From Pseudomonas sp. CCC3.1 (lineage in GTDB: Bacteria > Pseudomonadota > Gammaproteobacteria > Pseudomonadales > Pseudomonadaceae), in NCBI RefSeq assembly GCF_034347405.1, contig NZ_CP133778.1:4904501-4968500 (forward strand): a DNA stretch of 64,000 nucleotides, written 5' to 3'. The notes under the pieces are model-generated. The model ran no database searches, was not told the origin of the DNA, and was given only the letters and a program-made list of their open reading frames with translations. Of the stretch, positions 16,686-25,136 are shown piece after piece. Each line of letters begins with the position of its first letter. The first letter of the stretch is position 1. A program made the position numbers and the translations under genes.

Positions 16686-16770
16686 GGGTCTGTACGAAAT
16701 GTTTCTAGCCAAGGTTAGATGAGCCTGTTTTCAACGCCGCACAACCGAGCACAGATACTTTTCGTAAAGA
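16686..16770. repeat. possible miniature IS relic
   Basis: GGGTCTGTACGAAA at 16686-16699 faces a similar inverted end TTTTCGTAAAGA at 16759-16770. The first resembles ends I recall from IS5-group elements. There is no transposase. The identification is weak. Confidence 0.3.
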
Positions 16771-16813
16771 ACTTAAGAGCCGTCAGTAGGCTCCCTGCCC
16801 CGGACAAATGTCT

Positions 16814-16831
16814 ACTGTCAGAAATGACAGT
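16814..16831. promoter_or_regulatory. perfect palindrome ACTGTCA-GAAA-TGACAGT
   Basis: A 7-bp perfect inverted repeat with a 4-base spacer in the otherwise non-coding 16647-16931 stretch, upstream of both the minus-strand 403-residue gene and the broken plus-strand gene at 16932. It could be an operator or a small hairpin; no factor can be named. Confidence 0.4.
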
Positions 16832-16931
16832 ACTGCTTGATTTCACCTTGCTTTAGCATGCCCTTCTCAAATTAACTTCTCACTGATCGTGGCTAGACTT
16901 GCAGTGCCATCTAACGTTCGGAGAGACGCCG

Positions 16932-17173
16932 ATGAGCATTGCCAAAAGCCGTCCGCACCCCAGAAGAACATGCCGAGCTGAGCCAGCGCGTGCAACGCGT
17001 CATCGAGCAGGTCACCCGACCACACATTGGCAAGCCTCGGTGAAGCTGACGCAGCATGGCTCGAGCAGCAATGGCGTCACAGGCTTGAGGGTAGGTTATT
17101 TCGAGAACAGCACATTAGAGACAGCCACCCCACTGCCGATAACCGGGCAGTGAGGTTGATGGTTTTGCGCTGA
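16932..17173 (+). pseudogene. small gene with two apparent frameshifts
   Basis: A good GGAGAG lies 8 bases before an ATG at 16932 (MSIAKSR). Coding sense then moves to another frame (RTPEEHAELSQRVQRVIEQ, 16954-17040) and again to a third (GEADAAWLEQQW...REQHIRDSHPTADN, 17039-17170, TGA at 17171). Together this would be about an 80-residue helical, charged protein. The family is unknown. It ends 4 bases before the intact ABC tail homology begins. Confidence 0.4.
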
Positions 17174-17177
17174 AGAC

Positions 17178-17912
17178 TTACAACACCTGACGCAAGAACG
17201 CCTGAGCGCGCAGGTCTTTCGGTGAGTTGAAGAAGTCCTCCGGGGCGGAGTCTTCCAGCAGTTTGCCGTGATCGAAGAACAGCACGCGGTTCGCGACTTC
17301 TCGGGCAAAGCCCATTTCGTGAGTCACGCAGACCATGGTCATGCCTTCCTGCGCCAAGGTCTTCATCACGTCGAGCACTTCGCCCACCATCTCCGGGTCA
17401 AGCGCCGACGTCGGCTCATCGAACAGCATGACTTTGGGATCCATCGCCAGCGCACGGGCAATGGCCACGCGCTGTTGCTGGCCGCCCGAAAGGCGCGAGG
17501 GGTATTCGTTGGCCTTTTGCCCGATTCCGACCTTCTCCAGCAACTCGCGGGCCTTGGCCTCGCGCTCGGCCTTGCCACGCTTGCGCACGACTTTCTGCGC
17601 CAGGCACAGGTTTTCGAGCACGGTCATGTGCGGGAACAGGTTGAAATGCTGGAACACCATGCCGACTTCACGCCGGTAAGCGTTGACATCGGTTTTGGGG
17701 TTGGCCAAATCCACACCATCGATGCTGACCGAACCCGAGTCGAACTCTTCCAGGCCGTTGAGGCAACGCAGAAAGGTCGACTTGCCGGAACCGGACGGGC
17801 CGATCACCACCAACACTTCGCCCTTGGCAACCTGAGTGGTCACGTTATCGACCGCACGCACGATGTGCCCGCGCGTATCGAAGACTTTTACCAGTTCGCG
17901 AACTTCAATCAC
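17178..17912 (-). CDS. polar amino-acid ABC transporter, ATP-binding protein
   Basis: 244 residues from a GTG at 17912 with GGAGG upstream; a TTG at 17933 in frame is an alternative. Walker A is GPSGSGKST, the signature LSGGQQQRVAIARALA, Walker B VMLFDEPTSALDP and the switch CVTHEMGFA. It powers uptake of amino acids through the adjacent permease, which it overlaps by 8 bases, with a binding-protein gene upstream. Substrate is not certain. The order next to opgGH matches other pseudomonads. The last 99 bases are duplicated at 15222. Confidence 0.93.
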   Translation of the reverse strand: MIEVRELVKVFDTRGHIVRAVDNVTTQVAKGEVLVVIGPSGSGKSTFLRCLNGLEEFDSGSVSIDGVDLANPKTDVNAYRREVGMVFQHFNLFPHMTVLENLCLAQKVVRKRGKAEREAKARELLEKVGIGQKANEYPSRLSGGQQQRVAIARALAMDPKVMLFDEPTSALDPEMVGEVLDVMKTLAQEGMTMVCVTHEMGFAREVANRVLFFDHGKLLEDSAPEDFFNSPKDLRAQAFLRQVL

Positions 17913-18867
17913 TTTGCGCGAGCCTCCGCTCAAGCCGGCTGGCCAAATGCGACAGCGGCAGGTTGATCAACAAGTACAGGCCCGCCACGCAGAACAGGAT
18001 TTCGAACGGCGAGAACGAGGTGGTGATGACTTCACGGCCACTTTTAAGCAGTTCGGTAATGGCAATCACCGACACCAGCGAGGTGTCTTTGACCAGGCTG
18101 ATAAATTGCCCGGCCAACGGCGGCAGTACCCGCTTGAAGGCTTGCGGCAGTACCACGTGGCGCATCGACTGGCTGGCATTGAGGCCCAGCGAGCGTGCCG
18201 CTTCGCTCTGGCCCCGGGCGATGGACTGGACGCCCGAACGCACGATTTCGGCTACGTACGCACCGGTGAACAACGACAAAGCGGCAATGCCGGCAAATTC
18301 GCGGGACAGGTTGAGTACGGTGCCAATAAAGAAGTAGAAGATGAAAATCTGTACCAGCAGCGGCGTACCGCGCACCAGTTCGACGTACAGGGTCGAGAGG
18401 TCGCGCAAGGTCGGGTTGTTCGACAGCCGGCACAGGCCAGTGGCCAGTCCGATCAGCAAGCCCAACACGCCAGACACCAGTGACAGCCAAACGGTGGTCC
18501 ACAAGCCCAGAAGCAGCGGCCCTGCTGCCCAATGGCGGTTAACACCGATCACATCGCCTTCGGCCACATCGTCGCCTTCAGCCAATTGCAGGCTGTTGTC
18601 GGCCACGGTCAGACGCTGTTCAGCGCCATCGTCGCCGCGTAGCACGACTTCGGCTTTGCCGCCGTTGCGTACCACTTCAATCACGGTCGAGGTTTCAGCG
18701 GCCCGTTGAGCTTCTTCGGCCTGATAGGCGAAGTACTGCGGGACTCGGTTCCAGCGCCACTCGTAGGACATCAGCGAAGTGGCGTAATACAACGCACCTG
18801 CCAGACCGATGAGGATCAGCACGGTCAATACGTGCCAGGGCCACTGGGCTTTTTTCTGTTTGATCAC
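17905..18867 (-). CDS. polar amino-acid ABC transporter, permease
   Basis: 320 residues. One N-terminal membrane helix (HVLTVLILIGLAGALYYA), then an ~80-residue non-membrane insertion (about 35-115) with EVVLRGDDGAEQRLTVADN, then the HisM-type permease domain with about five helices. The EAA loop for the ATPase is SEAARSLGLNASQSMRHVVL. The periplasmic insertion is larger than in HisM or GlnP but normal for this subfamily. It overlaps the ATPase gene at its 3' end. Confidence 0.92.
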   Translation of the reverse strand: MIKQKKAQWPWHVLTVLILIGLAGALYYATSLMSYEWRWNRVPQYFAYQAEEAQRAAETSTVIEVVRNGGKAEVVLRGDDGAEQRLTVADNSLQLAEGDDVAEGDVIGVNRHWAAGPLLLGLWTTVWLSLVSGVLGLLIGLATGLCRLSNNPTLRDLSTLYVELVRGTPLLVQIFIFYFFIGTVLNLSREFAGIAALSLFTGAYVAEIVRSGVQSIARGQSEAARSLGLNASQSMRHVVLPQAFKRVLPPLAGQFISLVKDTSLVSVIAITELLKSGREVITTSFSPFEILFCVAGLYLLINLPLSHLASRLERRLAQSD

Positions 18868-18901
18868 TTTGCAATATTTCCGTAGAGGACAGCACGAACA
18901 A

Positions 18902-19002
18902 TTGCCGTAGTCGCTGCCGCAGGCTGCGATGAAGTCCGTGGAGACTTCAAGGAAACGGGTTGCTGCGCAACCCTTCGCAGCCTTCGGCAGCGACTACGGC
19001 AA
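18902..19002. repeat. REP pair (GTAGTCGCTGCCGCAGGCTGCGA family)
   Basis: Inverted arms TTGCCGTAGTCGCTGCCG... (18902-18934) and its near complement (18972-19002) enclose a second small stem (GAAGTCC/GGAGACTTC). It separates the binding-protein gene from the permease gene and may reduce downstream expression relative to the binding protein. Confidence 0.85.
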
Positions 19003-19013
19003 GGAATTCGCGC

Positions 19014-19811
19014 TTATTCCATGTCTTTGAGCCACGCGGTGTCTTTGAACCACTTGTCATGGATGCGATCGTAGGTGCCGTCTTCGTGGATCTGGTGCAG
19101 GAAGTTGTTGATGAAGTTAATGCTGTCGTAGTCGCCTTTCTTCAGACCAAAGGCCAACGGCTCGTAGGTGAACGGCTTGTCGAGGAACTCCAGCTTGCCG
19201 TTACCGAACTTGTTAACCGCTACAACGTTGTAAGGCGCGTCATAGATAAAGGCATCAGCTTTGCCGTTAACCACATCCAGCACGGCTTCAGGCTCGTTGT
19301 CATAGCCGTGGTACTGGGCTTTGGACATCAGCTTGCGGGCAACGATTTCACCCGTTGTGCCGATTTTCGAGGTCAGGCGGTATTGCGGGTCGTTGAGGTC
19401 TTTGTACGACTTGATCTTGTCTGCCAGTTCCTTGCGGATCAGCAGGGTCTGGCCGACCACAATGAAGGGTTCGCTGAAGTTCAGGCGCAGGTTGCGTTCC
19501 TGAGTCAGGGTCATGCCGCTGCCGATCATGTCGAATTTGTTGGTCATCAAGGCCGGGATGATGCCGTCGTAGCCGGTGGACACCAGCTCCAGTTTGACGC
19601 CCATGGACTTGGCCATGGCTTTGAGCAAGTCAACTTCAAAGCCAATGATCTGACCGCGCTTGTTGGTCATTTCGAAGGGCATGTAAGTCGGGTCCATGCC
19701 CACTTTCAATGTGCCGCGCTTGACCGCGTCGTCAATGGCGCCGGCATGGGCTGCGCTGACCGCCAATAAGGCAGCGACGCCGCACAGCAGTTTCGAGACA
19801 AAATTTTTCAT
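19014..19811 (-). CDS. polar amino-acid ABC transporter, substrate-binding protein
   Basis: 265 residues from the ATG at 19811 after GAGGGGAG. A signal peptide (KLLCGVAALLAVSAAHA, cut before GAIDD) sends it to the periplasm. The bilobed SBP family 3 fold is seen in GTLKVGMDPTYMPFEMTNK, GFEVDLLKAMAKSMG, DMIGSGMTLTQERNLRLNFS and KADAFIYDAPYN; Arg in TQERN probably contacts the ligand carboxylate. First gene of the three-gene transporter. Confidence 0.94.
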   Translation of the reverse strand: MKNFVSKLLCGVAALLAVSAAHAGAIDDAVKRGTLKVGMDPTYMPFEMTNKRGQIIGFEVDLLKAMAKSMGVKLELVSTGYDGIIPALMTNKFDMIGSGMTLTQERNLRLNFSEPFIVVGQTLLIRKELADKIKSYKDLNDPQYRLTSKIGTTGEIVARKLMSKAQYHGYDNEPEAVLDVVNGKADAFIYDAPYNVVAVNKFGNGKLEFLDKPFTYEPLAFGLKKGDYDSINFINNFLHQIHEDGTYDRIHDKWFKDTAWLKDME

Positions 19812-19982
19812 CATCCACTCCCCTCAACCTACTCAATAAAGGTGTTGGCCTGCGGCGGGCTCGATTCATAAAGCCAATAAAGCCGGGCACTCACCCATTC
19901 GGGGACGGATGCTAACTCACAGAAGGTTAGGAGACGAGTTTTGCGAGAGAAAAGCACGACAAGCGGGGAATGCAGATGCCTG

Positions 19983-20129
19983 TTTCGTAGCAGCTGCCGA
20001 GCTTTGCGAGGCTGCGTCCGATTGCGAAGCGATCGTAAAGGCTAAGTGCGAGGTTTATCAGGTACTGCGCGGTGTATGGCTTTACGACGGCTTTGCCGCC
20101 GGACGTAGCCTTCGGAAACTGCTACGAAA
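19983..20129. repeat. 150-bp repeat with long terminal inverted repeats (copy 2)
   Basis: TTTCGTAGCAGCTGCCGAGC... at the left faces ...CTTCGGAAACTGCTACGAAA at the right. The inner part (GATCGTAAAGGCTAAGTGC, later GGTACTGCG) matches the element at 356-504 in the opposite orientation. It fills most of the 367-bp gap between opgH and the binding-protein gene, where no gene is seen. Confidence 0.65.
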
Positions 20130-20178
20130 AACCGTCTCTCGCTCGCCCCCCCATAAAGAGGTGCGAGCGAGATAGGGA

Positions 20179-22731
20179 TCACGCCGCAGGCTGCAACGGC
20201 AACAACGGCGCGTGGGGCTGCGCCGCCACGGTTTCACGCCAGGCGTTGAGCCAGTCTTCGTGACCTTCGCTCCACACCAGCGCGTGCAGGCGTGCCAGCG
20301 CCACAGGGTCGCTCAACAACGCCATACGCTCGTTGTTGCTCAGGCCTTGCGGGCCAACCTTGAGCGCCTGACGTACCCGTTCGGTACGCAGCCACTCAAT
20401 CGGCTCGGCTTCACGGTGACGCGAGGTCGCCAGGGCACAGGCCAGGGCGTTCTGCTGCGGGTCGACCACGGCACGAACAAAACCGTCGTTGAGCGCGTGG
20501 TAGCGGTTCTCGTGGGTGTATTCAGCAGTGGCCGACAATTCACGCGGCGGTGCGTATTCCTCAGGAATCAGGAACAGGCTTTCGTCACGGGATTTGAGGC
20601 CCAGCTTGACCCGGCTGGAGATCACCGAGACCGGAATCGACAGCATCAAGGACCCGACAATCGGCACCAGCCACCACAGGAAGCTCGGATTCAACCACAG
20701 CACCAAGGCCGCCCAGGCTGCACCCAGCAGGGTTTGCGGGCCATGGCGACGCACTGCTTCACTCCACGGCGTGGAGTCGTCGTCACGTTGTGGCGAGTTC
20801 CAGGTCGCGGCCCAGCCGAGGAACGCGGCCAGTACGAAACGGGTGTGGAAGATCATGCGCACAGGGGCCAGCAGCATCGAAAAGAGCATTTCGAGCAGCA
20901 TCGACAGCGTGACCTTGAACTTGCCACCGAACTGTTTCGCGCCTTTGGCCCAGATCAGGATGATGCTCAGCAGCTTAGGCAAGAACAGCAACACGATGGT
21001 GGTCGAGAACAGCGCAACGGCTTTGTCCGGGTGCCATTGAGGCCACAGCGGATACAGCTGGCGAGGTTCCATGAAGTACTGCGGTTCCATCAGCGTGTTG
21101 ACCGCCAGCAAGGCCGTCGACAGCAGCAGGAAGAAGAACCACAACGGCGCCGACAGGTACGACATCACGCCCGTCAGGAACACCGCACGGTGCACCGGAT
21201 GCATGCCTTTAACCAGGAACAGGCGGAAGTTCATCAAGTTGCCGTGGCACCAGCGGCGGTCACGCTTGAGTTCGTCCAGCAAGTTGGGCGGCAGTTCTTC
21301 GTAGCTGCCCGGCAGGTCGTAGGCAATCCACACGCCCCAACCGGCACGGCGCATCAACGCCGCTTCGACGAAGTCGTGAGACAGGATCGCGCCCGCAAAT
21401 GCGCCCTTGCCCGGCAACGGCGCCAAGGCGCAGTGCTCGATAAACGGCTTCATGCGGATGATCGCGTTGTGGCCCCAATAGTGGGATTCACCCAACTGCC
21501 AGAAGTGCAGGCCGGCGGTGAACAGCGGCCCGTAGACCCGCGTTGCAAATTGCTGCATGCGTGCATACAAGGTGTCCATGCCCGACGCCCGAGGCGCGGT
21601 CTGGATGATGCCTGCGTCTGGCGTGGCTTCCATCAAGCGCACCAGGCTGGTCAGGCATTCACCGCTCATGACGCTGTCGGCGTCGAGCACCACCATGTAC
21701 TTGTAGTCGCCGCCCCAGCGACGGCAGAAGTCGTCGAGGTTGCCGCTTTTACGTTTCACACGACGGCGACGACGGCGATAGAAAATCCGCCCGAAGCCTT
21801 CTGTTTCGCGGCAAACATCCAACCAGGCCTGTTGCTCGGCGACGCAAATGTCAGGGTCGTTACTGTCACTGAGGACGAAAAAGTCGAAGCGGTCCAGGTC
21901 ACCCGTGGCCGCTACCGATTCGTACGTTGCCCGCAGGCCCGCAAACACACGGGTCACGTCTTCGTTACAGATCGGCATCACCAGCGCAGTACGCGCCTGC
22001 TCCGGGATCGGCTCATCGCCAGCGCTGGCGCCGGAAATGCGGTATTTGTCGTGCCCGGTCAGCAGCTCAAGGAAGCCCATGAGGGCGGTCCAGAACCCCG
22101 CCGAAACCCAGCAAAAAAGAATCCCGAACAAAATCAGGATGCTGGTTTGCAAGGCATACGGCAGCACTTGCTGCGCGGTCTGCATCAACGGCTGATGCAT
22201 GACTTCGTCCAGATCAACGAACGACCAGCCCTGGTACGGCATGATGCCTTTCATGTACCAGCCAGCGACGATGGTTTGACCGAGCATCAGCACCAGCAGG
22301 ATGTAACGGCGGATCGAGCCCACCGTCCGCCAGCGCGCCTTAGGCAGTACGCGCTCGTCGATTTTCGGCGCAGGCGGGTTGCTGCGACCCGTCAGACGGC
22401 GCCAGCCACGAACCAGAATATTGGTGCGCCATGGCTCGGGTACCACCTTAGTGCGACGAATCGGCGGCGTGGCCTTGAGCATCACCCGGCCACTGGCGTC
22501 GAGGGCGAGCATTTCTGCTTCCTCGAGTTCGGCAGCCGTTGTGAGGTTCAGACGTGTGCCGACCGACGCCTGAGCGGCCTCGGCAGCATCGATGTCGGTG
22601 CGCGCTGACAGACGTTCATGCAACTCGGCAAACGAGGTGCAGTTCGCCAAGTCGGCGCGCTGCTCCTCGCTCAGTGGCAAGTGCGCCAGGTACTCGTCAA
22701 GCGAGACTGGCTGAGTGTGAGCATTACTCAT
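20179..22731 (-). CDS. opgH: OpgH, glucans biosynthesis glucosyltransferase
   Basis: 850 residues, an inner-membrane family 2 glucosyltransferase making the beta-1,2 backbone of osmoregulated periplasmic glucans from UDP-glucose. Membrane helices flank the cytoplasmic domain (ILLVLMLGQTIVAGWYMKG near residue 145). Catalytic motifs are FFVLSDSNDPD, VVLDADSVMSG (DxD), and RRDRRWCHGN-like KRDRRWCHGNLMNF. It overlaps opgG by 8 bases and is read after it. Confidence 0.96.
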   Translation of the reverse strand: MSNAHTQPVSLDEYLAHLPLSEEQRADLANCTSFAELHERLSARTDIDAAEAAQASVGTRLNLTTAAELEEAEMLALDASGRVMLKATPPIRRTKVVPEPWRTNILVRGWRRLTGRSNPPAPKIDERVLPKARWRTVGSIRRYILLVLMLGQTIVAGWYMKGIMPYQGWSFVDLDEVMHQPLMQTAQQVLPYALQTSILILFGILFCWVSAGFWTALMGFLELLTGHDKYRISGASAGDEPIPEQARTALVMPICNEDVTRVFAGLRATYESVAATGDLDRFDFFVLSDSNDPDICVAEQQAWLDVCRETEGFGRIFYRRRRRRVKRKSGNLDDFCRRWGGDYKYMVVLDADSVMSGECLTSLVRLMEATPDAGIIQTAPRASGMDTLYARMQQFATRVYGPLFTAGLHFWQLGESHYWGHNAIIRMKPFIEHCALAPLPGKGAFAGAILSHDFVEAALMRRAGWGVWIAYDLPGSYEELPPNLLDELKRDRRWCHGNLMNFRLFLVKGMHPVHRAVFLTGVMSYLSAPLWFFFLLLSTALLAVNTLMEPQYFMEPRQLYPLWPQWHPDKAVALFSTTIVLLFLPKLLSIILIWAKGAKQFGGKFKVTLSMLLEMLFSMLLAPVRMIFHTRFVLAAFLGWAATWNSPQRDDDSTPWSEAVRRHGPQTLLGAAWAALVLWLNPSFLWWLVPIVGSLMLSIPVSVISSRVKLGLKSRDESLFLIPEEYAPPRELSATAEYTHENRYHALNDGFVRAVVDPQQNALACALATSRHREAEPIEWLRTERVRQALKVGPQGLSNNERMALLSDPVALARLHALVWSEGHEDWLNAWRETVAAQPHAPLLPLQPAA

Positions 22732-24466
22732 CGGCTGGCAACTGGTAGCTCCAGGTCTCGGTCAACACTTTTTCAGTCTTCACCGGTTCTGGCGTGGCGG
22801 GGGCTGCCTCGGCTGCCGGAGCTTTAGCGTCCTTGGCTTTAGCGTCCTTGGCTTTATCGTCTTTGTGCTCTTTCTTCTCGTGCACTTTGGCTGCCACTTT
22901 CTCAGCCTTGGCCACGGTTGCAGGGGCTTGCTCAACGTCTTGAACCAGGGCCGCACGCAGTTCGGTGGACTTGCTCGGGTCTTTGACTTTCAAGCGCAAG
23001 GTCAAGCGCCAGCCCTTGGTTTCCGGGTTGTAGCGCAGGTTGTTCTCAACCAGATCAGCGTTGTCACCCACACTCACTTGGCTACGAACAGGCGCATCGG
23101 CTGGCAGTTTTTCCAGCGACGGACCTTCGAAGTCAATCAGGTAGGCCACGCTGCCGTCAGGCTGACGGATCAGGTTGGATTGCTTGACGTCACCGGTCGA
23201 ACGCAAGGTTTGTTTAACCCACGCGCTGTCAGTCGGGTGCAGTGCCGCTTCGTCCAGGGTCCAGTGCAGGCGGTAGGCGTAGTCAAACGGTTTGCCTGGC
23301 TCTGGCAGCGTGCCCGGGCTCCAGAACGCAACGATGTTGTCGTTGGTTTCGTCAGCTGTCGGAATTTCTACCAGATCGACAGTCCCTTTACCCCAATCAC
23401 CCTGTGGCTCGATCCACGCGCTTGGGCGTTTGTCGTAACGGTCGTCGAGGTCTTCGTAGTGGCTGAAGTCACGGCCACGTTGCAGCAAGCCAAAACCACG
23501 CGGGTTTTCAACGGCAAAGTTGCTCACTGCCAAGTGTTTCGGGTTGTTCAGCGGACGCCAGATCCACTCGCCGTTGCCAGCATGAATCGCCAGGCCCGAC
23601 GAATCGTGCAGTTCGCGGCGGTAGTTAAGCACTTTGGACGGCTGGTTGGCGCCGAACAGGTACATGCTGGTCAGCGGAGCGATGCCCAGCTTGCCTACTT
23701 TGTCACGCAGGAACATTTGCGCTTTCACGTCGACCACCGTGTCTACGCCAGGACGCAGGATAAAGCGGTAAGCGCCGGTCGCACGCGGCGAATCCAGCAA
23801 CGCGAAGATCACCAGGTGTTTGTCGTTAGGTTTTGGACGTTCAATCCAGAACTCGGTGAAGCGCGGGAACTCTTCGCCCGATGGCAATGCGGTATCAATC
23901 GCCATGCCACGCGCCGACAAGCCGTAGGTCTGGCCCTTGCCGATCACGCGGAAGTAGCTCGCGCCCAGCATGGTCATGATTTCGTCTTGCTTGTCCGCTT
24001 TGTTGATGGGGTACAACACGCGGAAACCCGCCCAGCCGAGGTTCTCGGTGGCTTTAGGGTCAAATTTCACATCGCCAAAATCAAAGCGACTCGCGTCGTA
24101 TTTGATCTCTTCGACCTTGTCGGACGTCACTTCGTTGATTTTCACCGGCGTGTCGAAATGCATGCCCTGGTGATAGAAGGACAGTTTGAACGGGGTCTTG
24201 TCCCCGGCCCATTGGGCTTTTTCACGTTTGAACTGAATTTTCTGGTAGTCCGCAAACTTCATGTCGCGGAACTCATTTGGCAAGTTGCTGCGTGGCGCTT
24301 GGTATTTCTGCTCGGCCAGGGTTTTAGCCTGCGCCGCCACGTCATCCAGACTGAATGCCCACAGTTGACCCGCACCGAACAAGCAAAAGAGCGCAGAGCC
24401 CGTCACCAGTGCGTTACGCAACCGCTTGGCAGACATTTTTGGTGCATTAAATGGACTAACAATCAC
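22724..24466 (-). CDS. opgG: OpgG, periplasmic glucans biosynthesis protein
   Basis: 580 residues from a GTG at 24466 with GAGG 7 bases upstream; the frame is open further but that sequence is not OpgG-like. A signal segment (ALVTGSALFCLFGAGQLWA) precedes the mature FSLDDVAAQAKTLAEQKY. OpgG shapes or branches the glucan in the periplasm. Near the C-terminus is a Lys/Asp/Ala-rich insert (KDDKAKDAKAKDAKA) coded by a perfect 15-bp tandem repeat, then KTEKVLTETWSYQLP. Operon with opgH. Confidence 0.95.
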   Translation of the reverse strand: MIVSPFNAPKMSAKRLRNALVTGSALFCLFGAGQLWAFSLDDVAAQAKTLAEQKYQAPRSNLPNEFRDMKFADYQKIQFKREKAQWAGDKTPFKLSFYHQGMHFDTPVKINEVTSDKVEEIKYDASRFDFGDVKFDPKATENLGWAGFRVLYPINKADKQDEIMTMLGASYFRVIGKGQTYGLSARGMAIDTALPSGEEFPRFTEFWIERPKPNDKHLVIFALLDSPRATGAYRFILRPGVDTVVDVKAQMFLRDKVGKLGIAPLTSMYLFGANQPSKVLNYRRELHDSSGLAIHAGNGEWIWRPLNNPKHLAVSNFAVENPRGFGLLQRGRDFSHYEDLDDRYDKRPSAWIEPQGDWGKGTVDLVEIPTADETNDNIVAFWSPGTLPEPGKPFDYAYRLHWTLDEAALHPTDSAWVKQTLRSTGDVKQSNLIRQPDGSVAYLIDFEGPSLEKLPADAPVRSQVSVGDNADLVENNLRYNPETKGWRLTLRLKVKDPSKSTELRAALVQDVEQAPATVAKAEKVAAKVHEKKEHKDDKAKDAKAKDAKAPAAEAAPATPEPVKTEKVLTETWSYQLPADE

Positions 24467-24698
24467 GAGCAAACCTCGCCGAAAACAGATGATGAAACCA
24501 ACGGCCAGCGATCTAGATGCCGGGTTGGCGAGCACTGTTCCGACCGTAAAAGGGAGAAATGATTCCCCAAGCACGTCGGATTAGTGTCTATGGTAGCGCG
24601 GGATTATCTAGTAGGCCGCGTTACAACGCATCTATTCTCAGCAAGTATTTATCGCCACCCCCCCCTGTTTTCAGACGAAAACACGGTTTTTCAAGGTT

Positions 24699-25136
24699 TT
24701 AGATGTGTAACAAGAATGTCACGGGGCCATCATTGACCAAATGCACCTGCATTTCGGCGCCAAAACGCCCGGTTTCGACCGTCGGGTGAAGCCGTTTTGC
24801 CTCTTCCAGCAAGTGCTTGAACAGCGTTTCGGCTAACGCAGGAGGTGCCGCCGTGGAAAAACTTGGGCGCAACCCGCTTTTGGTGTCAGCCGCCAGCGTG
24901 AACTGCGACACCAGCAACAAACCGCCGCCGACATCGGCCAGCGACAGGTTCATTTTGCCGTCCGCATCGCTGAACACCCGGTAATTGAGTAACTTGTGCA
25001 ACAGCTTGGCCGCGTGGGCTTCAGTGTCTGCGGGTTCGACGGCCACCAGCACCAGCAAACCCTGATCAATTGAGCCTACAACCTCACCGCCCACCTCGAC
25101 CCGCGCCCCACTGACGCGTTGCAACAAGCCCTTCAT
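24699..25136 (-). CDS. dtd: Dtd, D-aminoacyl-tRNA deacylase
   Basis: 145 residues. It hydrolyses D-aminoacyl-tRNAs, protecting translation. Family motifs are SQFTLAADT near residue 78 and the C-terminal NDGPVTFLL that forms the cross-subunit active site. The start MKGLLQRVSGARVEV is typical. It overlaps the upstream pip gene by 4 bases. Confidence 0.96.
   Translation of the reverse strand: MKGLLQRVSGARVEVGGEVVGSIDQGLLVLVAVEPADTEAHAAKLLHKLLNYRVFSDADGKMNLSLADVGGGLLLVSQFTLAADTKSGLRPSFSTAAPPALAETLFKHLLEEAKRLHPTVETGRFGAEMQVHLVNDGPVTFLLHI

Noticed and set aside
20212..22608. 798-residue plus-strand frame
   Set aside because: Antisense shadow of opgH; composition is His/Arg/Gln-rich and without family features.
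22865..24562. 565-residue plus-strand frame
   Set aside because: Antisense shadow of opgG.
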